Shown here: piece by piece, positions 38,535-48,324 of the stretch | Numbering within the stretch: position 1 is the first letter of the stretch | Layout of the letters: every line of letters starts with the position of its first letter | Assembly: GCA_030653365.1 (NCBI GenBank) | Contig: JAURZL010000001.1 | Span: 1-64,000 of the forward strand | DNA: 64,000 nt | Direction: 5' to 3' | Origin: Anaerolineaceae bacterium | Lineage (GTDB): Bacteria; Chloroflexota; Anaerolineae; Anaerolineales; Anaerolineaceae | Translations under genes and position numbers: made by a program | Notes under the pieces: model-generated | What the model was told of the DNA's origin: nothing | Database searches by the model: none | The model's input: only the letters and a program-made list of their open reading frames with translations

Positions 38535-40523
38535 TTAATTCTTTTGGGTATTGTTTTGTTGCCAGGGAGTCAATTGCTCAGGAATTTTTTCGGCACCATC
38601 CCGGAATGCTTCCACTTGCCCACGGCGGATCTCCTGCCAGAATGCTATGGCTGCTTTGAGTTTATCTTCTTTAAATTGTTGCTGCCAAAAAGTTAGTTCC
38701 GAATGTTTTAAATCCTGAGACTCCCAATAGTCTAGGAATGTACTGACCAGATCAATCACTCTTTCACTATTCCATGGAAGGCTTTTCATTTCTTCCCGCT
38801 CAAAGATCTCTTTTGCCAGTTGGAACTGGTGGGCTTTATAGTCCACATCCAGATCATAATGGGCACATAAAATCTCATCGGTGATTGTTTCTGCCCATTT
38901 CCTATGGAAACGGCAAATTCCACTGTTTTCATTAAACAGCTCATATACCATGCGCTCCACATTCTTTCTACCCAACTCATAGGGGGGGAGGAATTCATTG
39001 TTGTAGAACACGAAATATTTTCCCATAATTGGCATTGGGCTTAACATGCCAGGGGTCCAGTATTGATTGGGTACCATATGCCCACTTTCACCATGACGGA
39101 TAAAAACAGCCCGATCCGTTGTATTAACTTTATATTTTTTATCCAGATCTCGGGCTGCTGACCGGATTCCCTGGCGAAAAACTTGACAACGTTCATCGAA
39201 CAAAATCGCATCAATTAATGAATTTGCGTAGTTAGCATTCTTAAGACTATCACCGACCAAATCGAATTGATCCGGTTTTGAGGCAAATTCAAAAACCATT
39301 TCACTCACAGGGGGAAAACCAAAATCATGTGCGGGGATCAAACCTTCATGCAGAATTTCCATCATCCAGGCTAATGTTCCACCCAATTGAATTGCATCAA
39401 AACCCATAGCATCGGCATGATCATTCAGGATTTCTGCAGCGCGTTGGTCAAATACGCCTACCTGAGGACCTAATGCATGGTATGGTTCATAATCTTTCTT
39501 ATATTGATCACGCATTTTTTTACACACGACGGCGCAAGGCTCACCACAATGTTGGAAACTTCTGGTAACGATTGTCTCCTCATTAAATTGTTTTAAATAA
39601 TGTTGCAGAATAAATTTTTCGTGTTGTTCAAATCGTTCATCGGAGGTTTTATAAATGGATTGGTAGTTATAACTCATGATTCGATCATCCATCGTACGCA
39701 TATTCACACCGAATGTTCCGCCCGTTTCAAACTCCGGAAAGTAGCGATATTTTTGGGTCACAGCCAGGTCGGTTTGAATCGTTTTCTTGCCAAAGTGCTC
39801 CATAAAATATTGGTCGATTTCTGCCGAATCACGCAGGTCAGGGTCATCCCATTCCCCGCCAAAGACACACCCAACCACATTATGATATTGAAACAATCTT
39901 GAACCTAATCCACCACGGCCAGCCCAGTCAATCACATGAGTTAGCAATCCTTTTCGAATGGGGTTGGACCCGATGATGCCTTCACGAGTGTATTTGGAAG
40001 CGGGTCCGATCGTAAAAATCCGAAAACGGTTTTCCGGAAATTCATGGGCATATCGATCAAATAATGCCTGCTGCAAGGCATAAAAACCATATAATGGCAC
40101 GCCATCCTGCGAAGCATAACGGGTCCAGATCGACTCGACATTGATTTTCTCCAGCCGAACGGAGATTTCACCCTGTTGGTGATTCATAATGACAACGGTT
40201 GGTTCTTCACAGCGACCACGTAAAGCCACATAATTTACACCTAAATTATGAAATGAATAAGCAGCCCCACCCATACTGGAAACATAAAAACCATCCCACT
40301 GCGGACTCCAACTGGCAAATACCAATCGTCGGGAACCAGGTATCGAACTACCAGCCAACAAACCTTCGCCAAATGTAAAACTATCCGGATAAGCATTGTA
40401 ACGGTACCAGCCATAATCAACCGGTCCCAATACCCTGGGATCATCAATTGGACGCAGATACCAGTTGCCATTATTCAAATGCACGGTTAATTCTCTTTGT
40501 AAAACAGGATAACCCATAATCAC
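38535..40523 (-). CDS. Aldehyde:ferredoxin oxidoreductase (W/Mo-bisMGD) family protein
   Basis: AOR N-domain LVFASWSPQWDGFYVSSMGGAAYSFHNLGVNYVALRGRCEEP; WAGRGGLGSRL; HCGEPCAVVCKKM cluster motif; distal NSGICRFHRKW. Confidence 0.85.
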   Translation of the reverse strand: MIMGYPVLQRELTVHLNNGNWYLRPIDDPRVLGPVDYGWYRYNAYPDSFTFGEGLLAGSSIPGSRRLVFASWSPQWDGFYVSSMGGAAYSFHNLGVNYVALRGRCEEPTVVIMNHQQGEISVRLEKINVESIWTRYASQDGVPLYGFYALQQALFDRYAHEFPENRFRIFTIGPASKYTREGIIGSNPIRKGLLTHVIDWAGRGGLGSRLFQYHNVVGCVFGGEWDDPDLRDSAEIDQYFMEHFGKKTIQTDLAVTQKYRYFPEFETGGTFGVNMRTMDDRIMSYNYQSIYKTSDERFEQHEKFILQHYLKQFNEETIVTRSFQHCGEPCAVVCKKMRDQYKKDYEPYHALGPQVGVFDQRAAEILNDHADAMGFDAIQLGGTLAWMMEILHEGLIPAHDFGFPPVSEMVFEFASKPDQFDLVGDSLKNANYANSLIDAILFDERCQVFRQGIRSAARDLDKKYKVNTTDRAVFIRHGESGHMVPNQYWTPGMLSPMPIMGKYFVFYNNEFLPPYELGRKNVERMVYELFNENSGICRFHRKWAETITDEILCAHYDLDVDYKAHQFQLAKEIFEREEMKSLPWNSERVIDLVSTFLDYWESQDLKHSELTFWQQQFKEDKLKAAIAFWQEIRRGQVEAFRDGAEKIPEQLTPWQQNNTQKN

Positions 40524-40665
40524 CTCTACTTCTTTAATATTATTTTACTTGTTTTTAACTTCTTACCTGTAAGATTTTGAAAATCCAGGGAACCAAATCT
40601 TCAACGATAGAAGTTTTCGATGAGCTGCTCTATAATTGATACTGTCAGAGGAAGTTGAAAATCAG

Positions 40666-41697
40666 ATGAAATCCGAACTCGAACAACTTTTCATTCAATT
40701 AGAAAAAGCGCTTATTCAGCGAAAAGATTTATTAGATCAAACAGGTCATCATACTTTGCGATTATTTAATGGTTTTTTGGAGGGTAATCCCCGTTGGGTG
40801 ATCGAATTGTTTGGAAAAACATTGGTGATCAACGACCATAACAAATTCAATGAGATAGAAAACCAGACTGTTATCGAAATCCGCAATCAATACTTGCAAT
40901 GGATTCCCTGGGTTGAGGCTGTTTTATATAAGCAAAGAAACACTCCGCAACCGAATGACCGGCGTGGAAAAATCATTCATGGTGGTCAACTGCCCAAAGA
41001 AATTCTTGAAGAGGGGGTGCGTTATGCGATAAATTTGACCATAAACCAGGATTCCAGTTTTTATCTGGATACCCGTTACCTGCGAGCCTGGTTGATAAAG
41101 AATATGGGTGCAAGGACTGTATTGAACTTTTTTGCTTATACGGGTAGTCTGGGGGTGGCAGCTCTGGCAGGTGGAGCCGATTTGCTCATTCAAACCGATC
41201 TTAATAAACGCTTTTTGGAGTTGGCAAAAAATTCGAGCGAATTAAATAGTTTTTCTCCAAAAACAAGCAAATATCTGGTTGGAGATTTTTATAAAACTGT
41301 CGCCATGTTGAAGCGCCAAGGTTCACTCTTTGATTGTGTGATTCTGGATCCTCCATTTTTCTCTAGCACGGATGCAGGCAGGGTTGATTTGGTGAATCAA
41401 AGTGCTCAATTAATCAATAAAGTCAAACCGTTGATCGCTCATCAGGGTTGGCTGGTGGTTGTCAACAATGCACTATATCTGAGTGGACAGTCATTTTTAG
41501 AAATGCTGGAAGAATTATGCAGAGATCGATATATGGAAATTGAAACGATTATTCCAGTACCTCAGGATGTGACTGGATTCCCCGAGACAATTGTCACACA
41601 ACCGCCAGTATCCACAGCTCCCTTCAACCATTCCACAAAAATAGTCGTGCTACGGGTTCGAAGAAAAGATGAAAAAACTGTCTCATTAAGCTTATGA
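40666..41697 (+). CDS. Class I SAM-dependent RNA methyltransferase (RlmI/RlmL C-terminal-like)
   Basis: LDTRYLRAWLIKNMGARTVLNFFAYTGSLGVAALAGGA, VILDPPFFS. Start likely ATG 40666. Confidence 0.82.
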   Translation: MKSELEQLFIQLEKALIQRKDLLDQTGHHTLRLFNGFLEGNPRWVIELFGKTLVINDHNKFNEIENQTVIEIRNQYLQWIPWVEAVLYKQRNTPQPNDRRGKIIHGGQLPKEILEEGVRYAINLTINQDSSFYLDTRYLRAWLIKNMGARTVLNFFAYTGSLGVAALAGGADLLIQTDLNKRFLELAKNSSELNSFSPKTSKYLVGDFYKTVAMLKRQGSLFDCVILDPPFFSSTDAGRVDLVNQSAQLINKVKPLIAHQGWLVVVNNALYLSGQSFLEMLEELCRDRYMEIETIIPVPQDVTGFPETIVTQPPVSTAPFNHSTKIVVLRVRRKDEKTVSLSL

Positions 41698-41776
41698 TTA
41701 ATACTCCACTTTCCTAATTGGATATTAAAATTTTTGAACTAATAAATCACGAACACGTTATAAAAAGGATGAGCAG

Positions 41777-42586
41777 ATGGTTATTATAAAAAAGAGAATC
41801 GTGGTTACTGGGGCAGCGTCAGGCATCGGAAAAGAGATAGCAAAGTTGTTGATTGACGTTGAATGCAGTCTTCTGATTGTTGATCGTAATCCTAACGCAT
41901 TATCTAGCTTCCTGAATAACTTACCCTCACATAAGGCGATTATTTATTCATTTATTTGTGATGTGGGTAATCAGGATCAACTTGATGGTTTATTTGATCA
42001 CGCAATAAAGATAATGGGTGGAATTGATATCTTTATCGCCAATGCAGGCTTTGCTTATTATGAACAGCTTATTCAGGCTGACTGGGAGCGGATGGATCAA
42101 ATCTATAAAGTAAATGTTTATTCTCCAATCTATACTTCTATCAGAATGAGAAAGTTGCACCCGGATACACCTTATAAGGTAGTGGTGACTGCTTCCGCTA
42201 TTGGAAAATTGGGCTTACCAGGATATGCACTATATGCAGCAACAAAATCCGCCATTGATCGTTTTGCTGAGGCTTATCGATTTGAATTGGATGATCCTTC
42301 TTCTTTGACTTTGGTTTATCCAATTGCGACCAGGACCCAATTTTTTCATCAGGCATCCAAAAATCAAGCACCCACACCCTGGCCATCCCAAACACCACAA
42401 CAGGTTGCTCATGCTATTCTTAGGGGGATTAATAAAGACAGCAAGTCAATTTACCCATCCGGTATTTACCGAATCTTTTTTTTGCTTGGAGGATTTTTTC
42501 CCTTTTTGTACCGGCTGGAACAACAGATAGAACTTCAACGCTTCAAACGGTGGATCAGTGAAAACGCAGGGGAAGAATCAACTTAA
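41777..42586 (+). CDS. Short-chain dehydrogenase/reductase
   Basis: VTGAASGIGKEIAKLL, IFIANAGFAYYEQL, YALYAATKSAI. Confidence 0.92.
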   Translation: MVIIKKRIVVTGAASGIGKEIAKLLIDVECSLLIVDRNPNALSSFLNNLPSHKAIIYSFICDVGNQDQLDGLFDHAIKIMGGIDIFIANAGFAYYEQLIQADWERMDQIYKVNVYSPIYTSIRMRKLHPDTPYKVVVTASAIGKLGLPGYALYAATKSAIDRFAEAYRFELDDPSSLTLVYPIATRTQFFHQASKNQAPTPWPSQTPQQVAHAILRGINKDSKSIYPSGIYRIFFLLGGFFPFLYRLEQQIELQRFKRWISENAGEEST

Positions 42587-43012
42587 GTTCATTCGATACA
42601 AATTGGTTTCAACCAATTGAAATCCTATATTCAGATAAAGTTGATTGGCAGCTTCTCTGGAAGGGCGGGATGTCAGACTGATGGCTTTAGCACGATTTTT
42701 ACGTGCATAATCAATGGCTGCCATTGTCAATTGTTCTGCGATACCTTGCCTGCGGAAATGTTGATCCACAACCACGTCTTCTATCCAGGCATGTACACCT
42801 GTTGTTGTTCGATAAATCGCCAGACTCAACATGCCAACGATATCACATTCTGCATTTTTGGCTATCCATAAACTACTCGCCTGTGAATTGACGATCTCGA
42901 TGATCGCCATGTCATCAGGAACCGGACTATATTTTGTTAATTGTGGAAAAAGGTTCTGGATGGCTTGCATTAGTTCCGGATTTACTGTTTTCACACGCTC
43001 AACACTGATCAT
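42578..43012 (-). CDS. GNAT family N-acetyltransferase
   Basis: VVDQHFRRQGIAEQLTMAAIDYARKNRAKAISLTSRPSREAANQLYLNIGFQLVETNLYRMNL. ATG at 43012 preferred over the listed start at 43036; AAAGGG RBS upstream. Confidence 0.88.
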   Translation of the reverse strand: MISVERVKTVNPELMQAIQNLFPQLTKYSPVPDDMAIIEIVNSQASSLWIAKNAECDIVGMLSLAIYRTTTGVHAWIEDVVVDQHFRRQGIAEQLTMAAIDYARKNRAKAISLTSRPSREAANQLYLNIGFQLVETNLYRMNLS

Positions 43013-43061
43013 TCCATATCCCTTTCGTAATTCCAACCATAAATTCTAGTATGTTTAAAGC

Positions 43062-44207
<1,146 letters not shown>

Positions 44208-44245
44208 CTTTTAACACAGTTGCTAATACCAGATTCCTTAATGTT

Positions 44246-45157
44246 TCAAAGGTTACCGGCATTTTCTATTTTTACTGATTTTGGAAGATGATTGACACGA
44301 TAATGATGGCTGAATCCCTCAATGGTGAAAATGATCAAGGCAATCCAAACAATACTGAACCCAATAAATCGGCCACGGGTAAATGGTTCATCATAAATGA
44401 AAACCCCAATTAAGAATTGGATGGTTGGAGCAATATATTGAAGAATTCCAATGGTTGTCAGGGGTACTAATGGTGCACCGGAGGCAAAGAAAATCAAGGG
44501 TATGGCGGTAATAATACCGGACAATGCCAGTAAAAAGGTGGTTGTTGCGCTTGTATGACCAAATGCGGCAGTCCCATTTACTTCCACAACAATTAAGAAA
44601 ATTATGGCTGGTAACAACACAGCTCCCGTTTCGACAGTCAGACCATGGATCGAAGGTAGTGGAGCAATTTTTTTGAATAATCCATAGGTCCCAAAGGTAA
44701 AAGCAAGTACCAGAGCAATCCAGGGTAGTGATCCATGCTCTATCGCCAGATAAATAACACCGATCGAAGCCAACGCAACCGGTAGCCATTGAAAGCTTCT
44801 TAATTTTTCCTTCAGAAAGACAACCCCTAAAATCACACTGACCAATGGATTAATAAAGTAACCCAGACTGGTTTCAACTATAAATCCAGCATTCACGCCC
44901 CATACATAAGTCAACCAATTAATGGCCAATAACACACCAGCAATGGCATATGTCAAAATGATCTTCTTTGTGAATGATCTAATTATCTGGTGAAATTCTT
45001 TCCTGAGTACAACCAATAATGACAGGAATATGAAGGACCATGTGACCCGATGTGCCATAATTTGGAGAGCAGGCGCTTCATGCAGGAATTTAAAATAGAT
45101 GGGAAAAAACCCCCACAATGCGTAAGCTACAAATACATAAATAAGACCTTTTTTCAT
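44246..45157 (-). CDS. rarD: EamA family transporter, RarD type
   Basis: MKKGLIYVFVAYALWGFFPIYFKFLHEAPALQIMAHRVTWS; GYFINPLVSVILGVVFLKEKL. Start ATG 45157 preferred. Confidence 0.9.
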   Translation of the reverse strand: MKKGLIYVFVAYALWGFFPIYFKFLHEAPALQIMAHRVTWSFIFLSLLVVLRKEFHQIIRSFTKKIILTYAIAGVLLAINWLTYVWGVNAGFIVETSLGYFINPLVSVILGVVFLKEKLRSFQWLPVALASIGVIYLAIEHGSLPWIALVLAFTFGTYGLFKKIAPLPSIHGLTVETGAVLLPAIIFLIVVEVNGTAAFGHTSATTTFLLALSGIITAIPLIFFASGAPLVPLTTIGILQYIAPTIQFLIGVFIYDEPFTRGRFIGFSIVWIALIIFTIEGFSHHYRVNHLPKSVKIENAGNL

Positions 45158-45251
45158 TGCTGCATCGCTTTCTAACCATCCATTGGACGCAATCATATCA
45201 GAGAAAATAAATTTTTGTATCACGAAATCCTATCGATAATATTCAATTAAA

Positions 45252-45413
45252 ACCTCATTTTGTTTCATCACAATAAACCGAGACTGGTGAGTGTTTTTGG
45301 CGTTGATGCCCTCCAAAAACACAACAACTCCTTATAAAAAGATACCTCATTTGTATCATCACAATAAAACGGGGAAAGCGGTTGAAATAGCGTTGTTGTT
45401 GGCAAAATACACC
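45252..45413. repeat. Imperfect tandem duplication (~70 bp units, period 92) with a perfect 10-bp hairpin in unit 1
   Basis: ACCTCATTTTGTTTCATCACAATAAACCGAGA (45252) vs ACCTCATTTGTATCATCACAATAAAACGGGGA (45344); similarity continues into GCGTTGATG...CAAAAACAC vs GCGTTGTTG...CAAAATACAC. Hairpin GTGTTTTTGG (45291-45300)/CCAAAAACAC (45313-45322). Confidence 0.7.
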
Positions 45414-45442
45414 CTGACTGCATCGATGAATAGACCACTTAT

Positions 45443-45465
45443 TATCAAAATTTTGATAGTATAAT
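45443..45465 (+). promoter_or_regulatory. Perfect 16-bp palindrome adjoining a consensus -10 box upstream of ABC exporter
   Basis: TATCAAAATTTTGATA (45443-45458) followed by TATAAT (45460-45465); ABC exporter ATG at 45500. Confidence 0.6.
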
Positions 45466-45499
45466 CACAAGGTTGTCTGGGATGGATTGAAGGAAAAAT

Positions 45500-47248
45500 A
45501 TGAAATCATTAGCTTTTGTGTTTAAGTTTGTTCGTCGCTACACGGGCCCCCTGATATTGACGATCGTCAGTATGATTTTATTGGTGGCTGCACAATTAGT
45601 GATTCCATGGATCATCCGTTCGTTGATAAATACTGTCACTAGTGATAAATTTACCCTCGATAGTTTTAATACCATCACCCAGCTGGCATTGATTGCCCTG
45701 GTTGTTTATCTGATAAAAGCAGGTCTCCAATTCATCCGCTCTTATATGGCACATATTGCAGGATGGGGCGTCGTGGCTGATTTAAGAAAACAGGTCTATA
45801 ACCATCTCCAAAGGTTAAACCTGAGATTTTATGAGGACAAACAAACCGGCCAAATGATGTCGCGTGTCGTGAATGACACTGACCTGTTTGAACAGTTGAT
45901 TGCTCATGCTATTCCTGAATTAATCGTAAACATCCTGACTTTTGCGGGAGTAGGCGCGGTTTTATTCAGTTTAAATTGGAAATTAACACTATTTTCAATG
46001 TTACCCATCCCGCTGGTGATTTTTTCGCTACGATTGTATGCAAAACGCGTACGACCAGCCTTTGTTTTCCGTCAAAAAGAACTGGGCGAACTGAATGCAA
46101 TCCTGAACGATAATATTTCCGGTATCCGCGAGATCAAAGCATTTACCCAGGAATCAATTGCGTTGGAAAAGGTCGGATCCCGGGTAGAACATTATCGGAA
46201 ATCTTTGCTCGATGCTTTGAAATTAATGGCTACATTTCATCCATTTGTTGAGTTCACATCATCTTTGGGAATCCTAGTGGTAATCTATTTCGGTGGCCGC
46301 TTAGTTGTGCAGGGCGGACTGCCAATCGCAGATTTGGTAGCTTTCTTCCTTTATTTGGATTTGTTTTACCAACCGGTACGAAATCTCAGCGTTGCCTGGG
46401 AATCAGTACAAACAGCTCTGGCAGCCTCCGACCGGGTGACCGAATTATTGCAGGAACAACCAGAACCTGATCATCTGCCTGGAAATATTCATCTGGAAGA
46501 AAAAGTCCAGGGACACATCATCTTCGAGAATGTTTCTTTCCGTTACAGTGAGGGTGACAATGTTCTGGAAGATATCAACCTGAAAATCCCTGCCAGAAGC
46601 GTAGTGGCATTGGTAGGTCCCACAGGTGTTGGTAAATCAACCATGGTCAGCCTGATTCCACGGTTTTATGATGTAACCGAAGGGAAGATTACCCTCGATG
46701 GTCATGATGTTCGTAATTTGGGATTGGAAAGTCTTCGTAAACAAATCAGCATCGTTTTACAGGATGTCTTTCTTTTCCATGGCACTGTACGTGAGAATTT
46801 GCTGTTTGGCAAGCCGGATGCCAGTGAAAATGAAATGATTGATGCGGCTGTTACAGCCAACGCACATGAGTTCATTCAACAATTACCGAATGGCTATGAC
46901 ACCCTGATCGGTGAGAGAGGCATTAAACTTTCCGGTGGTCAGAAACAACGTGTCTCGATTGCAAGAGCAATCCTGAAGGATTCACCTATCCTGATCCTGG
47001 ATGAGGCGACCTCTTCGGTGGATACAGAAACTGAATTATTAATTCAACAAGCGCTAGAACGTTTGATGAAGGGAAGAACGGTGATTTTAATTGCTCATCG
47101 CTTATCCACAATTCGTAATGCTGATCAAATCGTTGTTTTGGAAGGAAAACGGATTGTTGAAACGGGAGATCATGAATCGCTACTCGCCCAAAAAGGTTTA
47201 TACCAGCGACTGGTCAACGTTCAGCAAATGCTACAGCCAATCACTTGA
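45500..47248 (+). CDS. ABC transporter, fused TMD-NBD (MsbA/multidrug exporter type)
   Basis: Walker A VGPTGVGKST, signature LSGGQKQRVSIARAIL, Walker B ILILDEATSSVD, six TM segments. Confidence 0.95.
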   Translation: MKSLAFVFKFVRRYTGPLILTIVSMILLVAAQLVIPWIIRSLINTVTSDKFTLDSFNTITQLALIALVVYLIKAGLQFIRSYMAHIAGWGVVADLRKQVYNHLQRLNLRFYEDKQTGQMMSRVVNDTDLFEQLIAHAIPELIVNILTFAGVGAVLFSLNWKLTLFSMLPIPLVIFSLRLYAKRVRPAFVFRQKELGELNAILNDNISGIREIKAFTQESIALEKVGSRVEHYRKSLLDALKLMATFHPFVEFTSSLGILVVIYFGGRLVVQGGLPIADLVAFFLYLDLFYQPVRNLSVAWESVQTALAASDRVTELLQEQPEPDHLPGNIHLEEKVQGHIIFENVSFRYSEGDNVLEDINLKIPARSVVALVGPTGVGKSTMVSLIPRFYDVTEGKITLDGHDVRNLGLESLRKQISIVLQDVFLFHGTVRENLLFGKPDASENEMIDAAVTANAHEFIQQLPNGYDTLIGERGIKLSGGQKQRVSIARAILKDSPILILDEATSSVDTETELLIQQALERLMKGRTVILIAHRLSTIRNADQIVVLEGKRIVETGDHESLLAQKGLYQRLVNVQQMLQPIT

Positions 47249-47349
47249 AAGAATGGAATGGTATAAATTCGTTTTATTAGGTCAGAAAAGACCAATTCTG
47301 TCGAAATTAGGTTTTTTTTATCTATCCTGACGAGTTTTCTATGAATTCC

Positions 47350-47380
47350 TTGACAGTATTTCGAAGATGTGTGATATACT
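47350..47380 (+). promoter_or_regulatory. Sigma70-type promoter (extended -10) of RRM gene
   Basis: TTGACA (47350-47355), TG-A-TATACT (-10 at 47375-47380), 19-bp spacer. Confidence 0.55.
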
Positions 47381-47382
47381 CT

Positions 47383-47465
47383 ATTTGCCTGTAAGTAAGG
47401 CTTGTGAGCAATTGCCCCTGGACCTGAATGTCAGAGGCAAATTTATTTTACCGGTAGAAACCGGT
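47383..47465 (+). ncRNA. Structured 5' leader of RRM protein mRNA (candidate cis-regulatory element)
   Basis: Outer stem ATTTGCCT (47383-47390)/AGGCAAAT (47435-47442); second hairpin ACCGGT-AGAA-ACCGGT (47450-47465) about 20 nt before the ATG. Confidence 0.5.
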
Positions 47466-47484
47466 GTAAGGGATACAAGAACGA

Positions 47485-47898
47485 ATGGATAACAAATTGT
47501 ATGTTGGGAATTTGTCCTACGCAACAACAGAAGACGACTTAAAAGAGCTCTTCTCCAATGCGGGTACGGTGACCTCTGTAGCAGTGATCAAAGATCGCGA
47601 CTCAGGCAGGTCAAAAGGGTTTGCTTTTGTCGAGATGAGTAGTCAAGCAGAAGCCGAGAAGGTAATCAATCAATATAATGGTTACACAATGGGAGAACGA
47701 GATTTAAGAATCTCTATCGCCAGACCAAAAGAAGAAGGCCGCCGAGGAGACTTTGGTGGCGGTGGTGGACAACGTGGTAGAGGCGGATTTGGACAACGCG
47801 GCGGTGGCGGCGGTGGAGGTGGTGGCTTTGGTGGAAACCAGGGTGGACCCCGTGATCGAAACAGCCGAAACTCACGTGGTGGTGGTAGTCAGCGTTAA
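47485..47898 (+). CDS. RRM-type RNA-binding protein with glycine/RGG-rich tail
   Basis: KLYVGNLSYATTEDDLKELFSNAG (RNP2), GRSKGFAFVEM (RNP1), tail GGGGGQRGRGGFGQRGGGGGGGGGFGGNQ. Confidence 0.95.
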   Translation: MDNKLYVGNLSYATTEDDLKELFSNAGTVTSVAVIKDRDSGRSKGFAFVEMSSQAEAEKVINQYNGYTMGERDLRISIARPKEEGRRGDFGGGGGQRGRGGFGQRGGGGGGGGGFGGNQGGPRDRNSRNSRGGGSQR

Positions 47899-47959
47899 TA
47901 AACCAACGTTGTTTCACAAATAAAAATTTTTTTTTAGAAAGAATAAAGGAAGTAACAAA

Positions 47960-48169
47960 ATGTCAGAACGTGTAAAAGGTACAGTAAAATGGTTTAATGG
48001 GACAAAAGGCTATGGCTTTTTGGCTCGAGAAGAAGGCCCAGATGTCTTCGTGCATTATTCAGCAATCACTCATGAAGGTTTCCGAACCTTAGAAGAAGGC
48101 CAAGCGGTCGAATTCACCATTGAGACTGGCAATAAAGGCCCACAGGCAGCCGACGTCGTAGTCCTGTAA
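47960..48169 (+). CDS. CspA family cold shock protein
   Basis: [30 protein letters not shown]. Confidence 0.97.
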   Translation: MSERVKGTVKWFNGTKGYGFLAREEGPDVFVHYSAITHEGFRTLEEGQAVEFTIETGNKGPQAADVVVL

Positions 48170-48189
48170 TTCAATTAATTTTGAATCCA

Positions 48190-48220
48190 AAAAACCCCAT
48201 CGCAAGGTGGGGTTTTTCTT
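48190..48220 (+). terminator. Rho-independent terminator after cold shock gene
   Basis: AAAAACCCCA (48190-48199)/TGGGGTTTTT (48208-48217) with U-tract. Confidence 0.92.
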
Positions 48221-48324
48221 TTTTACTTATTAAAATTCACCCATCGGTAAAGGATAGATCTTATCCAATCCTAATGTTGGCAGCATTTGTGCTAGTATAA
48301 AGTATCTTCATTTGGAGTTGGAAA

